Source of the DNA: Desulfonatronovibrio hydrogenovorans DSM 9292
GTDB lineage: Bacteria; Desulfobacterota; Desulfovibrionia; Desulfovibrionales; Desulfonatronovibrionaceae
Length of the DNA stretch: 64,000 nt
NCBI RefSeq assembly: GCF_000686525.1
Contig: NZ_KK365986.1
Coordinates: 9,995 to 73,994, forward strand
Direction: 5' to 3'
In this document: positions 54,045-63,268 of the stretch, one piece after another
Layout of the letters: every line of letters begins with the position of its first letter
How positions within the stretch are numbered: position 1 is the first letter of the stretch
The notes under the pieces: model-generated
What the model saw: only the letters and a program-made list of their open reading frames with translations
Databases searched by the model: none
What the model was told of the DNA's origin: nothing
Program-made: the position numbers and the translations under genes

Positions 54045-54395
54045 CTGTAAAATTTACCAGGATCAGCCGGAAAAGTAAATCGGCCTGTTGGGAGTGGTCC
54101 TGTTCCACAGTTCAGCCGGATACTTTTCAGGAATGGTTCTGAGTGTGGATCTGACTTGTCTTGACAGGACCTGACCAGCCCTTCAGGGGTGATTACTATT
54201 TGAAATGATTTCTGTTTTACAGATCAGTACGAAAGACCTCCCTGGGCCAATAGTTGACAGAAAAATGTTTTTATGTTGGTAGACTTTAATATCATTGCGG
54301 CAAGCCTTTTCTTTTTGAGCCTGGTTCAAATGCGGCTGGATTTTGGTCAGAGTGCCTAAGGGCCTGTTTGAAGCCTTGAAAGGATTTTCATTTTA
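54045..54395. other. Divergent intergenic region between rlmB and the HDOD gene
   Basis: A perfect -35 hexamer TTGACA lies at 54254-54259, but no good -10 lies at the right distance (TTTAAT at 54285-54290 is too far). No gene or tRNA was recognised. Confidence 0.4.
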
Positions 54396-55667
54396 ATGAA
54401 CACCATCAGCATTGATGAGATAAAGCCGGGCATGATCCTGGCTACGGATCTGAGGACCAGGCACGGAAGACTTCTTTTGCCTTCCGGGTCCGAGATCACT
54501 GAGGAACATCTCAAAATTGCCAGGATATGGGGGATTACCGAGGCAAAGATTACTGACGACCAGTTCCATGAGAAGGACTCCTCAACAGAGTTTGATCCAG
54601 AGATACAAAGAGTCCTGGATGCACTGGCCAGCTGGAGATTCGCCTGCTGCGATCATGAACAGGCCGTTGTCCGACAGCTTGTCCGGTTATTCAGGAAGAG
54701 GGTGGCCAGGGGGTTAACCAGGAATAAAGTCAGGGAACTGGTTGGTAAATATCGCGGTCCAGGCAACCTGCAGGAAAGAATAAAATTATTTGACCAGGAA
54801 ACAGAAAAACCCCGGTGTGAAGATATAGTCCAGAAGGAAGTGGGGCTTGTTTCTCTGCCAGAGGTGTTTCACGAAATAGTGGAAGTGGTCAGGAGTCCCA
54901 CCAGTTCGGCCGGGCATATTGCTGAGGTGATCAGCAGGGATCCCAGTCTGTCGTCCAGGATACTGAGGCTGGTGAACAGCTCGTTTTATGGATTTATGGC
55001 CAGGGTGGACACCCTGACTAGGGCAGTGGCCATAGTGGGAACCGTTGAAATAACCAATCTGGCCATGGGTATCGCAGTCACCTCCACGTTTACGGACATC
55101 CCTCCGGAAATTGTGGATATGCCGGATTTCTGGGAACACAGCTTGGCAGTTGGGGTGCTGGCCAGGATCATGGCTGCCCAGACCAAATGTCCTGGTCTGG
55201 AAAGGCTTTTTGTTGGTGGTCTGCTCCATGATATTGGTCGTCTGGTGCTCCTGAAAAACTATCCAAGACTATCTGGCAGGATGATCCTGGCAACATCGGT
55301 TCGACCTGCCACTCTTTACCAGCTGGAAAAGAAAAGCATGGGGTTTTCCCACGCCGGCCTTGGAGGCAGACTGCTCAAAGAATGGGAAATACCCGAAAGC
55401 CTGGCTGATATGGTCGGATTTCACCATTGCCCGGAAAAGGCCCTGGATTCACAGGAAGCCTGTCTGATTCATATAGCTGATATCATCTCTCATGCCCTTG
55501 GACTGGGCCACAGCGGCGCCAGAAGGGTCCCTCCCATTACTGACAAGACTTGGAAAAGAACCGGACTACCAGTAACTGTCCTGCCTGCGGTGGCTGCCCA
55601 GGCTGAAAATCAGCTGCGCGATCTCATGCGCATTATTGTCCAGGATCAATCCAATGCCGCCCCATGA
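54396..55667 (+). CDS. HDOD domain protein
   Basis: A 423-residue signalling protein. The first 50 residues (SIDEIKPGMILATDLRTRHGRLLLPSGSEIT) are the N-terminal domain common in HD-GYP and HDOD proteins. The HDOD domain spans about residues 150-350 (LPEVFHEIVEVVRSP, AEVISRDPSLSSRILRLVNSSFYG, GLLHDIGRLVLL). Unlike catalytic HD-GYP enzymes there is no GYP motif, so it is probably not a phosphodiesterase. The stop overlaps the start of the hybrid kinase by 14 bp, implying a joint function. Confidence 0.85.
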   Translation: MNTISIDEIKPGMILATDLRTRHGRLLLPSGSEITEEHLKIARIWGITEAKITDDQFHEKDSSTEFDPEIQRVLDALASWRFACCDHEQAVVRQLVRLFRKRVARGLTRNKVRELVGKYRGPGNLQERIKLFDQETEKPRCEDIVQKEVGLVSLPEVFHEIVEVVRSPTSSAGHIAEVISRDPSLSSRILRLVNSSFYGFMARVDTLTRAVAIVGTVEITNLAMGIAVTSTFTDIPPEIVDMPDFWEHSLAVGVLARIMAAQTKCPGLERLFVGGLLHDIGRLVLLKNYPRLSGRMILATSVRPATLYQLEKKSMGFSHAGLGGRLLKEWEIPESLADMVGFHHCPEKALDSQEACLIHIADIISHALGLGHSGARRVPPITDKTWKRTGLPVTVLPAVAAQAENQLRDLMRIIVQDQSNAAP

Positions 55668-58257
55668 GCAAGACCTGACAACATGGCTCACTGAGCGTGT
55701 TTCATATCTGGAAGATGCATACAGATCCGTGTTGCAATCACTGCAGACAGCGGCTGAAGGCGGTGATTTCCGCCCGTCAGCCGGTCAATTTCATGATCAG
55801 GTGGATGTACTGAAAGACTGTGCCCTCAGGGTCATGCGGCTGGCTCCTTTTGAGTCCGTAGGATTCTGGGTAGTTGATGAGGAAACTTCGGATTTTTCTC
55901 TAGGCTACTTTACCCCTGTGGAGGCCGAGGATTTCATGACAAAGGAGTTTGACCGGCTGACCGACGAGGGAATGGTCGCTCTGGCCCTGATGGGAGAAAA
56001 TCCTATATATGCCGCTGGCTCCAAACCTGGTTACAGGCATGTGATCCAGGTTCTGGCCACGTCTTCCAGGGTAAGAGGTCTTCTAATCGGCCGGCTGGAA
56101 ACAGGCAAAGTGCTTTCAGAAGCGGCCTCTCCTCTGCTCATGATTACCGCTCAGAACTGCGCCTCATCCCTGGAAGCACTGGAACTTTATGGGCTCTTGA
56201 AGGACAAAAACAGGGACCTCAAGGAGCAGATGCAGCAGCTGGCTGCCAGAGAGAGCCAGCTGAAAAGGGAGATAGTCAACCGCAAGGCTGTTCAGGCCCG
56301 TCTGGAAATTCTCGCCCAGGCTTTTATCAATTCTCTGGAAGGGATGCTCATCATTGATTCTTCCGGCCTTATTCTGGAGGCCAATCCAGCCTTTTGTTCA
56401 ATGATCAGGCAAAGCAGGGACAAGATCATCAACCGGACCTTTGTTGACCTCCTGAAATGGCTGCGCATCAATGGAGAGTTGAAAAAGATAATCCAGCAGG
56501 TCAGAGCAAAGGGCTCCTTTGAAGGGGAAATTCAGGCTAGGCTCCATAAGGGAAGTGCACTCATACATGCCCTGGTTTCAGTGAGCATTTCGCTGGACGA
56601 TTCAGGCAGACCGGACAGCTATATTGTGGTTGTCCATGATACAACTGACCGGCGGAATCAGGAGAAAGCCCTGCTGGAAGCTGAAAAAAGATACAGGGAG
56701 ATATTTGAGCTGGCGCCGGTGGCAATTTTCAGAACCACTCCTGATGGACGGTTCTTAATGGTCAATCCTGCTTATTCGACAATGCTCGGTTTTGGCTCTC
56801 CCCAGGAAATGATCCGATCTGTCAATGACATCGGAACCCAGCTTTATCATGATCCAGCAGAGAGAATCGAGTATGTCCGTCAGCTTCGGGAAAAAGGAAT
56901 GGTTGACGGCTTTGAGACAAGGCTGAAGCGTCAGGATGGAGGGCTGGTCTGGGTCTCCATTAACAGCCGGACCGTCCTGAACGAGCAGGGAAACATTCTG
57001 TTCATTGACGGATTTCTCAGGGATATCACCGCATTCAAGGAAAATGAGCAGCAAAGATACCGGGCTGAGCAGGAAAGGGAAAAACTCCAGAATCAGCTCA
57101 ATCAGGCTCAGAAGATGGAATCCATAGGCAGACTGGCCGGAGGGGTGGCCCATGATTTCAACAACATGCTCCAGGTCATTCTGGGTTACTCCAGGATGGC
57201 CATGGCCAGGACATCTTCTGACAGTCCCCTGGTCCACCCCCTGGAGGAAATTCAGAAAGCAGCCGACCGTTCAGTGGATCTGGCCCGTCAGCTCCTGGCC
57301 TTTGCCCGTAAGCAGACCATCAGACCCAAAGTTCTTAATCTCAACGATACCATTTCCGATATGATGGGCATGCTGCAAAGTCTGATCGGTGAACACCTGA
57401 TCCTTGAGTGGACCCCTGCCCCGGATCTCCTTCTGACCAGGGTGGACCCTTCCCAGATCGACCAGATACTGGTCAACCTGGTTATCAATGCCAGGGACGC
57501 CATTTCCGGGCAAGGTTCTATCTCAATTGCAACAAAAAATTTTGAAATGGATGAATCCTTTTGCAGGGAGCATCCGGAATGTCTGGCTGGAGACTATGTC
57601 CTGCTGGAGGTTGCAGACAGCGGGTGCGGTATGGATGAACATGTCCTTTCGAAAATGTTTGAACCCTTTTTTACCACCAAAGGCCTGGGCGTGGGCACCG
57701 GTCTGGGGCTGGCCACTGTATACGGCATAGTCAAACAGAACAATGGGTACATCTATGCCCATAGCCGGCCAGGACATGGAACAGTCTTCAGCGTATATTT
57801 CCCGGGCATCCAGGGTGAACAGGCCTCTTTTTTCGGTCGGAAACAGGCTCAGCAGGATCTGGCCAGGGGCTCCGGAACCGTCCTGCTGGTGGAGGATGAA
57901 GAGATGGTCCTTGAATTGACATCCGAGGTGCTGGAGCAACTTGGGTATACCGTGCTTTCTTCTTCCAGCCCGACTCTGGCCCTGGAAAAGGCAAAAGAGT
58001 ATCAGGGAGAAATTGACCTTCTTGTTACCGACGTAAACATGCCTGTTATGAACGGTCCTGAACTGGCCCGGAAGATCAGGACCGTGAGACCTGATATAAG
58101 GGTGTTGTTCATGTCCGGCTATACATCGGACCTGATGCGTCATCAGGATTTGCTTTGCAATGAGACCCTTTTTCTTCAAAAACCCTTTTCTGCTGAAGAG
58201 CTTTCGCAAAAGATCCGCCGGGTCCTGGACGTATCCGGACAAGGCCGGTCAGCCTGA
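55654..58257 (+). CDS. Hybrid sensor histidine kinase
   Basis: An 867-residue soluble hybrid kinase. About residues 1-190 form an unrecognised sensor part, perhaps GAF-like, followed by a coiled coil, PAS 1 (about 215-330), PAS 2 (about 345-460), HisKA with H500 ([16 protein letters not shown]), an HATPase domain ([38 protein letters not shown]) and a receiver domain with D793 ([15 protein letters not shown]). There is no TM segment, so it senses a cytoplasmic signal. The ATG at 55654 is preferred to a TTG six codons earlier; it overlaps the HDOD gene by 14 bp. No separate response regulator is adjacent. Confidence 0.9.
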   Translation: MPPHEQDLTTWLTERVSYLEDAYRSVLQSLQTAAEGGDFRPSAGQFHDQVDVLKDCALRVMRLAPFESVGFWVVDEETSDFSLGYFTPVEAEDFMTKEFDRLTDEGMVALALMGENPIYAAGSKPGYRHVIQVLATSSRVRGLLIGRLETGKVLSEAASPLLMITAQNCASSLEALELYGLLKDKNRDLKEQMQQLAARESQLKREIVNRKAVQARLEILAQAFINSLEGMLIIDSSGLILEANPAFCSMIRQSRDKIINRTFVDLLKWLRINGELKKIIQQVRAKGSFEGEIQARLHKGSALIHALVSVSISLDDSGRPDSYIVVVHDTTDRRNQEKALLEAEKRYREIFELAPVAIFRTTPDGRFLMVNPAYSTMLGFGSPQEMIRSVNDIGTQLYHDPAERIEYVRQLREKGMVDGFETRLKRQDGGLVWVSINSRTVLNEQGNILFIDGFLRDITAFKENEQQRYRAEQEREKLQNQLNQAQKMESIGRLAGGVAHDFNNMLQVILGYSRMAMARTSSDSPLVHPLEEIQKAADRSVDLARQLLAFARKQTIRPKVLNLNDTISDMMGMLQSLIGEHLILEWTPAPDLLLTRVDPSQIDQILVNLVINARDAISGQGSISIATKNFEMDESFCREHPECLAGDYVLLEVADSGCGMDEHVLSKMFEPFFTTKGLGVGTGLGLATVYGIVKQNNGYIYAHSRPGHGTVFSVYFPGIQGEQASFFGRKQAQQDLARGSGTVLLVEDEEMVLELTSEVLEQLGYTVLSSSSPTLALEKAKEYQGEIDLLVTDVNMPVMNGPELARKIRTVRPDIRVLFMSGYTSDLMRHQDLLCNETLFLQKPFSAEELSQKIRRVLDVSGQGRSA

Positions 58258-58266
58258 CAGGGACGG

Positions 58267-58292
58267 ATGGCAGGGATTCGAATTCCTGCCAT
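58267..58292. repeat. 26-bp near-perfect palindrome after the hybrid kinase
   Basis: Outer arms ATGGCAGG and CCTGCCAT surround an ATTCGAAT core; only one base pair is mismatched. It begins 10 bp after the kinase stop and has no T-run. It may be an mRNA 3' hairpin or a protein-binding site. Confidence 0.5.
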
Positions 58293-58441
58293 GAGCAGGC
58301 TGATCCGGGTTAAATTATATATTGCCAAAGATATGGGTTTTTAATACCCAGTATTAGCTGGTTGTTGAGGTTGTGCCTGGTTTCCAGATCATTGTACTGT
58401 CTCTCATCCCATCGTGTTCACTAATAAGGAGTAACATAATT

Positions 58442-60043
58442 ATGGCATATCGTTTTTTTCTGGTGGCGGTCAGTGCTTTTTTACTGACAGCCTGTGCCAC
58501 TGCCAAGCCTGACAAATCCGCCTCCCTTGATCTATCTCCGGTTGCACAAAAAGACCGTGTTCTTGGGGAAGATGATTTGTCCTTTGAGGCTGATCTGGCC
58601 CAGCAGACTCTGGAAGCTGAGGGGTTGGATCTTACTCCCGACAAGGTCAGGGAACTGGCTGATGAACCCTTGACCGAAGCCGAGGAAAAGGCTCTTGAAA
58701 CCGAGGTGGGTTTTGATTTTTTTCTTGATGCCCAGGAAACCCAGGCCATGGAAAATTACTTCAAGATGTTCACGCATACCCACCGGACCACCTTTGAGAA
58801 CTGGTTGAGAAGGTCTGAACAGTTTCTTCCTTATATCAGGGATGTTTTTGAAGAAAGGGGACTGCCCCTGGATCTGATCTATCTGCCTTTTGCTGAGAGC
58901 GGGTTCAATGCCTGGGCATACTCCAGGGCTGGAGCAGCCGGGCTCTGGCAGTTCATGCCGGCTACCGGAAGACACTACGGCATGCGGGTGGACTGGTGGC
59001 TGGATCAGCGCAGAGACCCTTACATATCAACCCATAAGGCTGCCGACTACCTGGAAAAGCTTTATGGCGACTTTGACGACTGGTATCTTGCCCTGGCTGC
59101 TTATAATGCTGGAGAAGGCCGGGTGGCAAGGGCACTCAGGCAGAGCGGTCATGATAATTACTTTGATCTGATCAAAGGTCCTTATCTGGCCCGGGAAACC
59201 AGGAACTATGTGCCTAAATTTCTTGCTATTCTTAAGATAGTCCATAATCTTGAAGAACTGGGATTTGAACCCATCAACTGGGAAGCAGCTCCGGCCCTGC
59301 AGAAAACCGAAGTCAGGCCTGGAACCGATCTGCTGGCCCTTGCCAGGGCCTGCAACATGAGCTGGGATGAGTTCAAGAATCTGAACCCGGCCTTTAGAAG
59401 ACAGGTCAGCCCTTCTGACTCCAAGGCCAGAGTTGTGCTGCCAGAAGAGAAGCTGGAGCTGGCCAGGAATTTTCTGGAAAGTCCTGATTCAGCACCCTAT
59501 GCAGGGTACCAGAGATACCAGGTCAGAAATGGTGATTCCTGGTGGAGGATATCAAACCGCTTTGGAGTCCCGGTCAATGTGCTTAAGGCGGTGAACAACA
59601 CCAACTCCAATCTGCTCAGGACCGGTCAGTACGTGATTGTTCCTGCTTCAGGCTCCACCGGCGGGCAGGCCTTGGCTTCCCAGGGGACAACCACCCAGGA
59701 CCATGCCCAGAGGCGAGGTTCTTATATTGTGCAGCGAGGGGACACCCTGTGGAATATTTCCAGAAAATTTAACGTGAATATGGACACGCTGATGGCTGCC
59801 AACGGCATAAGTAATGCCAGGTCATTAAGGGCGGGACAGACACTGTACATCCCGGGTCCGACCCAGGCCTCTGCCCAGGAAGGCTCAGGCCGGCTGGTCA
59901 ACTACCAGGTGCGCAGGGGAGATACCATCTGGGGAATAGCCCAGCGTTTCGGAGTCCGGGCCAGTGATTTGCAGAGGTGGAACAATATTTCCGGCAACCA
60001 GATCATCAGGCCTGGAGACAGCCTCAGGGTCTATGTGCGGTAG
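58442..60043 (+). CDS. mltD: Membrane-bound lytic transglycosylase D-type protein with three LysM domains
   Basis: Cleaves peptidoglycan glycan strands. The 533-residue lipoprotein has a signal ending in LTAC (Cys at about residue 19), an SLT domain (about residues 140-280) with catalytic E152 in PFAESGFNAWAYSRAGAAGLWQFMPATG, and three LysM domains (about 358-402, 427-470 and 488-533: YQVRNGDSWW, YIVQRGDTLW, YQVRRGDTIW). The start at 58442 gives the lipoprotein signal and follows AAGGAG; earlier start codons give no signal peptide. It is convergent with bamD. Confidence 0.93.
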   Translation: MAYRFFLVAVSAFLLTACATAKPDKSASLDLSPVAQKDRVLGEDDLSFEADLAQQTLEAEGLDLTPDKVRELADEPLTEAEEKALETEVGFDFFLDAQETQAMENYFKMFTHTHRTTFENWLRRSEQFLPYIRDVFEERGLPLDLIYLPFAESGFNAWAYSRAGAAGLWQFMPATGRHYGMRVDWWLDQRRDPYISTHKAADYLEKLYGDFDDWYLALAAYNAGEGRVARALRQSGHDNYFDLIKGPYLARETRNYVPKFLAILKIVHNLEELGFEPINWEAAPALQKTEVRPGTDLLALARACNMSWDEFKNLNPAFRRQVSPSDSKARVVLPEEKLELARNFLESPDSAPYAGYQRYQVRNGDSWWRISNRFGVPVNVLKAVNNTNSNLLRTGQYVIVPASGSTGGQALASQGTTTQDHAQRRGSYIVQRGDTLWNISRKFNVNMDTLMAANGISNARSLRAGQTLYIPGPTQASAQEGSGRLVNYQVRRGDTIWGIAQRFGVRASDLQRWNNISGNQIIRPGDSLRVYVR

Positions 60044-60062
60044 GAAAGAAATTATTTAAATC

Positions 60063-60092
60063 AAAAAAAGCACCCCTTGGGGTGCTTTTTTT
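60063..60092. terminator. Bidirectional terminator between mltD and bamD
   Basis: A perfect 14-bp stem (AAAAAAAGCACCCC with its complement) with a 2-base gap, so the loop takes in a few pairs. Poly-T follows on both strands, so it can end both convergent transcripts. Confidence 0.92.
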
Positions 60093-60122
60093 ATTTTCAT
60101 GGTCCCGGTTTAAGGGATGAAT

Positions 60123-60848
60123 TTAAAGCCATTCAAACCAGTCTCTCCAGGATCCCTGGTCTTCATCCCGTTTTTGCCTGGACTGGTCTTTTTGAAATTT
60201 ATAATAGCTCACCTTGGACCTCTGGCTGGCGTATTCAGCAATTTCAGGAAGGTCTTTGAAGTTTTCCACCACATACCTGTATCTCTGCCAGGCTGAGCCA
60301 TACCTTTTGGTCCGCCAGTAAAAATCAGCCACAAAAAGTTCGTGTTCAGCCATCTTTGTCCTGGCCTGGACAATATAGTATCCTGCGTATTCGGCATATT
60401 CAGAGTCAGGGTAAGACTCCCTGACCCGGTGAAAATATTCCAGGGCATCAACCATATGGGTCTGGGGGCGGTCCACTGTCTTGAACTTGCTGAAATTGGC
60501 TAAGCCGGTCCGGAACAGGGTATAGGGAACCAGCTCATGTCTGGGATTCATCTCCAGAAATTCCCTGTAGGCGTTTACGGCAGCAGTGTAATTGCCGGAC
60601 TGGAAATAAGCGTCCCCCAGGGCTACCTCAGCCACAGGGGTGTGTGGAGAGAACGGATATCTGTCCTTGAGTTCGGAAAAATACCTGATGGCCTGGCGGT
60701 ATCGCTCTTCCTCCATGGCCGATGTTCCGGCCTGGGCCAGTTCCCAGGGACTGTCTTCAAGAGGACGCGGGCCTCGGTCAAAAAAGGCGCAGCCCCAGAG
60801 GCTGAGCATGGTCAGGATGGATATGGTCTGGATCAAAAGTTTTTTCAT
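60123..60848 (-). CDS. bamD: Outer membrane protein assembly factor BamD
   Basis: A lipoprotein of the BAM complex, which inserts beta-barrel proteins in the outer membrane. The 241-residue protein has a lipobox LWGC (Cys at about residue 20) and five TPR-like repeats, such as EEERYRQAIRYFSELKDRYPFSPHTPVAEVALGDAYFQSGNYTAAVNAYREFLEMNPRHELVP. Starting at 60848 places the signal correctly; an ATG 24 codons upstream overlaps the trxB stop. It lies 71 bp after trxB on the same strand. Confidence 0.9.
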   Translation of the reverse strand: MKKLLIQTISILTMLSLWGCAFFDRGPRPLEDSPWELAQAGTSAMEEERYRQAIRYFSELKDRYPFSPHTPVAEVALGDAYFQSGNYTAAVNAYREFLEMNPRHELVPYTLFRTGLANFSKFKTVDRPQTHMVDALEYFHRVRESYPDSEYAEYAGYYIVQARTKMAEHELFVADFYWRTKRYGSAWQRYRYVVENFKDLPEIAEYASQRSKVSYYKFQKDQSRQKRDEDQGSWRDWFEWL

Positions 60849-60919
60849 TATTGCTGATTTTTTGGACACGGGTTGGTTATAAAGGACTTTTTGAAAGGAG
60901 CTGTTCTGGTTTGGCAGCA

Positions 60920-61840
60920 TCAGCTGTTTTGTTCAAGGTAGACCTGGGCGTTATAAGCCGCTGTGGCGCCATCTCCCACTGCTGTGGATACCTGGCGGCA
61001 GTTCTTTGACCGGATGTCCCCGGCTGCATATATTCCTGGAATATTGGTCATCATTTCCGGGTCGGTCTTGATGAATCCCAGAGCATCGGTTTCAATGTCC
61101 TCAGGAATGAATCCTCCGGCCGGGTTGAGTCCAATAAAGATAAAGGCCCCTTGGACGTTGAGCAGAGATTCGGCACTGGTTTTGACATTCTTGAGCTTGA
61201 TCCCGCTCAGATCGTCCTGTCCAATGAATTCCGTGGCAATGGTGTCGTAGATGACGTTTATCTTGGGATCCTTTAAAACTTTGTCCTGATACAGCTTGGC
61301 CCCGCGGAAAGCATCACGCCGGTGGATCAGATGGATCTTGTTGACCAGCTTGGACAGGTAAAGGGACTCCTCAAGGGCAGTGTCCCCGCCGCCAATGCAG
61401 GCCACGTCCTGGCCTCTGAAGAAATTTCCGTCACATACAGCGCAGTAGGATACCCCTCGTCCGGTGAACTTGCTTTCTCCGGGAACACCCAGCTTTTTCC
61501 ACTTGGCCCCGGAACAGATGATGAGTGTCTTGGCAAATATTTCACCTTCTGCAAGGATGACCTTGTGTCTTCCAGGCTGGATATTGATTCCTGTGACTTC
61601 ATCCCGGATTTTTTCGAGTTCAAAGGGATCAAGGTGAGCTGTGAACCGGTCAATGAGCTCGTATCCTTTGATTCCATCGGGAAATCCGGGATAGTTGTCA
61701 ATGCCCTCGGTCAGAAGGACCTGCCCTCCTGGGGCCAGTTTTTCCACCCAGGCCATTTTTATCCCGGCTCTTAACAGGTAGAGGGCGGCTGTTATTCCTG
61801 CCGGCCCGCCCCCTATCACCAGTGATTCGTATTCCTTCAT
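60920..61840 (-). CDS. trxB: Thioredoxin reductase
   Basis: FAD-dependent NADPH:thioredoxin reductase. The 306-residue protein has the FAD motif VIGGGPAGITAALYLLRAG (residues 8-26), the redox pair C133-C136 (SYCAVCDGNF), the NADPH motif GGGDTALEESLYLSKL and the C-terminal FAD motif GIYAAGDIRSKNCRQVSTAVGDGATAA. The segment between the domains has HRRDAFR, whose RR suggests NADPH preference. Located 4 bp after the trxA stop, so the pair is an operon. Confidence 0.95.
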   Translation of the reverse strand: MKEYESLVIGGGPAGITAALYLLRAGIKMAWVEKLAPGGQVLLTEGIDNYPGFPDGIKGYELIDRFTAHLDPFELEKIRDEVTGINIQPGRHKVILAEGEIFAKTLIICSGAKWKKLGVPGESKFTGRGVSYCAVCDGNFFRGQDVACIGGGDTALEESLYLSKLVNKIHLIHRRDAFRGAKLYQDKVLKDPKINVIYDTIATEFIGQDDLSGIKLKNVKTSAESLLNVQGAFIFIGLNPAGGFIPEDIETDALGFIKTDPEMMTNIPGIYAAGDIRSKNCRQVSTAVGDGATAAYNAQVYLEQNS

Positions 61841-61844
61841 TTCC

Positions 61845-62165
61845 CTACAGCACCTTATCCGAGATCATCTGCTTGAGATTGGCCTTGGATACAGCTCCGG
61901 TAACCTGTTCAACAACCTCTCCGCCCTTGAACAGGATAAGGGTTGGTATGGCCCGGATGCCATATTTCCCAGGGGTGTTGGGGTTTTCGTCAACATTCAT
62001 CTTCAGGACTTTGACCTGACCGCTGTATTCCTGAGCCAACTCTTCAACCACTGGAGCAATGGCCCTGCAGGGTCCACACCATGGAGCCCAGAAATCCACC
62101 AATACCGGCAGATCGCATTTGAGAACTTCTGCTTCAAAAGTATTGTCAGTAACTTGATTTGCCAT
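61845..62165 (-). CDS. trxA: Thioredoxin
   Basis: A 106-residue thioredoxin with the classical active site WCGPC (C30 and C33 in [11 protein letters not shown]), the cis-proline in [11 protein letters not shown] and normal length. First gene of the trxA-trxB pair, whose products form the NADPH-thioredoxin cycle. GGAG lies six to seven bases before the ATG on the minus strand. Confidence 0.97.
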   Translation of the reverse strand: MANQVTDNTFEAEVLKCDLPVLVDFWAPWCGPCRAIAPVVEELAQEYSGQVKVLKMNVDENPNTPGKYGIRAIPTLILFKGGEVVEQVTGAVSKANLKQMISDKVL

Positions 62166-62756
62166 TTTCGTCTCCTTTTATTGTGGAAGTTATAAGTGCC
62201 AGATTGTTGCATCTGACAATCAATATTAAGGTAAGTGTAAAAAACATGTCAACCCTAATCAGGACTTTAACTCTACAAGACTTGGGCGGATGATGCCCGG
62301 CTGTTTCAGAGAAGTGGCCGAATTTGTTTCTGGCCCGGACCTGACCGGGTTGGATCTGTACCATCTTTTGAAATCAGTTTTAACTTTTTATCTCCATAAA
62401 GCAAGTGAGATTTATGAGCATGCCCTTTTACTGGAGGAGTTTTATTGGTCATCTCACCTAAATCCGGTCGGCAAAGTCCATGGTGGGTGCTGACAATTTC
62501 ATCCAGTCCTTGAGTCTTTCTTGTATCGTGAGAACAAGCCCAGCAGCGAGGAGGAGGGTCTCGATCTGGAGGGCTGCGGCAGGCTTGACCTGGCCTGGAG
62601 TTATGTCCTATAGGAAATTTATGTCAGGCTTGCCGGGTCATGGACGCTTGGAAAGTCTGCTTCAATCAAAGTTCAGGACTGGCAGTGATGCGCCATGCAT
62701 GGTCCTGGGCTTTTTTTAATTGAAACGGTTTTGCCGAAAACAACCAAGGAAGGAAA
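62166..62756. other. Gene-poor 590-bp region before greA
   Basis: No convincing protein gene: short open frames lack ribosome sites and recognisable content. The end (62674-62717) looks like a terminator, with CAGGAC and GTCCTG pairing and seven T after. The divergent promoters of trxA and greA should lie here, and a small RNA may end at the terminator. I did not recognise any known RNA family. Confidence 0.45.
62674..62717 (+). terminator. Possible terminator upstream of greA
   Basis: Outer arms CAGGAC (62674-62679) and GTCCTG (62702-62707), an imperfect inner stem and a run of seven T (62711-62717). No gene on the plus strand precedes it, which suggests an untranslated transcript or a greA leader. 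Confidence 0.5.
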
Positions 62757-63248
62757 ATGAGCAGCATACCAATATCCATTGAGGGATTTGAAAGGGTTAA
62801 GCGCGAACTGGAGAAGCTGGAGGCAGAGAGACCTGAAGTGATTCAGGCCATAAAAGAGGCCAGGGAAGAAGGAGACCTGCGGGAAAACGCCGGATATGAT
62901 GCGGCCCGGGAAAGGCAGGGCATGTTAGAGGCCAAGATCTCCTATATCAAATCAAGAATTCCCCAGTTTAACGTCATTGATCTGAATACAATGGATGGCC
63001 AAAAAGTCTGCTATGGGGCCACGGTAAAGATTGAGAACATTGATACCGAAGAAGTCAGGGAATACACTCTGCTGGGACCGGATGAGACGGATTACGTCAA
63101 AGGGGCAATCTCGGTTTTTTCTCCTGTGGCTAAGGCCCTGCTGGGCAAGGAAGTGGGAGATGAGGTGGTGGTCAATGCTCCCAAGGGTAAAATCGAGTAC
63201 GAGATAATATCTCTTGAATTCAGAGGGCCGGTGGTCCCTGCTGAATAA
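62757..63248 (+). CDS. greA: Transcription elongation factor GreA
   Basis: Rescues backtracked RNA polymerase by stimulating transcript cleavage. The 163-residue protein has the N-terminal coiled coil with the acidic tip (EEGDLRENAGYDAARERQGMLEAKI, about residues 36-60, matching the D-E pair in GreA) and the C-terminal FKBP-like domain (SVFSPVAKALLGKEVGDEVVV). AAGGAAGG precedes the ATG. The gene after it begins 20 bp downstream. Confidence 0.95.
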   Translation: MSSIPISIEGFERVKRELEKLEAERPEVIQAIKEAREEGDLRENAGYDAARERQGMLEAKISYIKSRIPQFNVIDLNTMDGQKVCYGATVKIENIDTEEVREYTLLGPDETDYVKGAISVFSPVAKALLGKEVGDEVVVNAPKGKIEYEIISLEFRGPVVPAE

Positions 63249-63268
63249 CCAGACAGAGGCAATGGTGA

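Noticed and set aside
54270-54345. tRNA-like signals (GGTAGA and GGTTCAAAT)
   Set aside because: No acceptor stem, D arm or anticodon stem can be drawn.
62480-62720. SRP RNA, 6S RNA or RNase P RNA
   Set aside because: None of the conserved core sequences of these RNAs was found.
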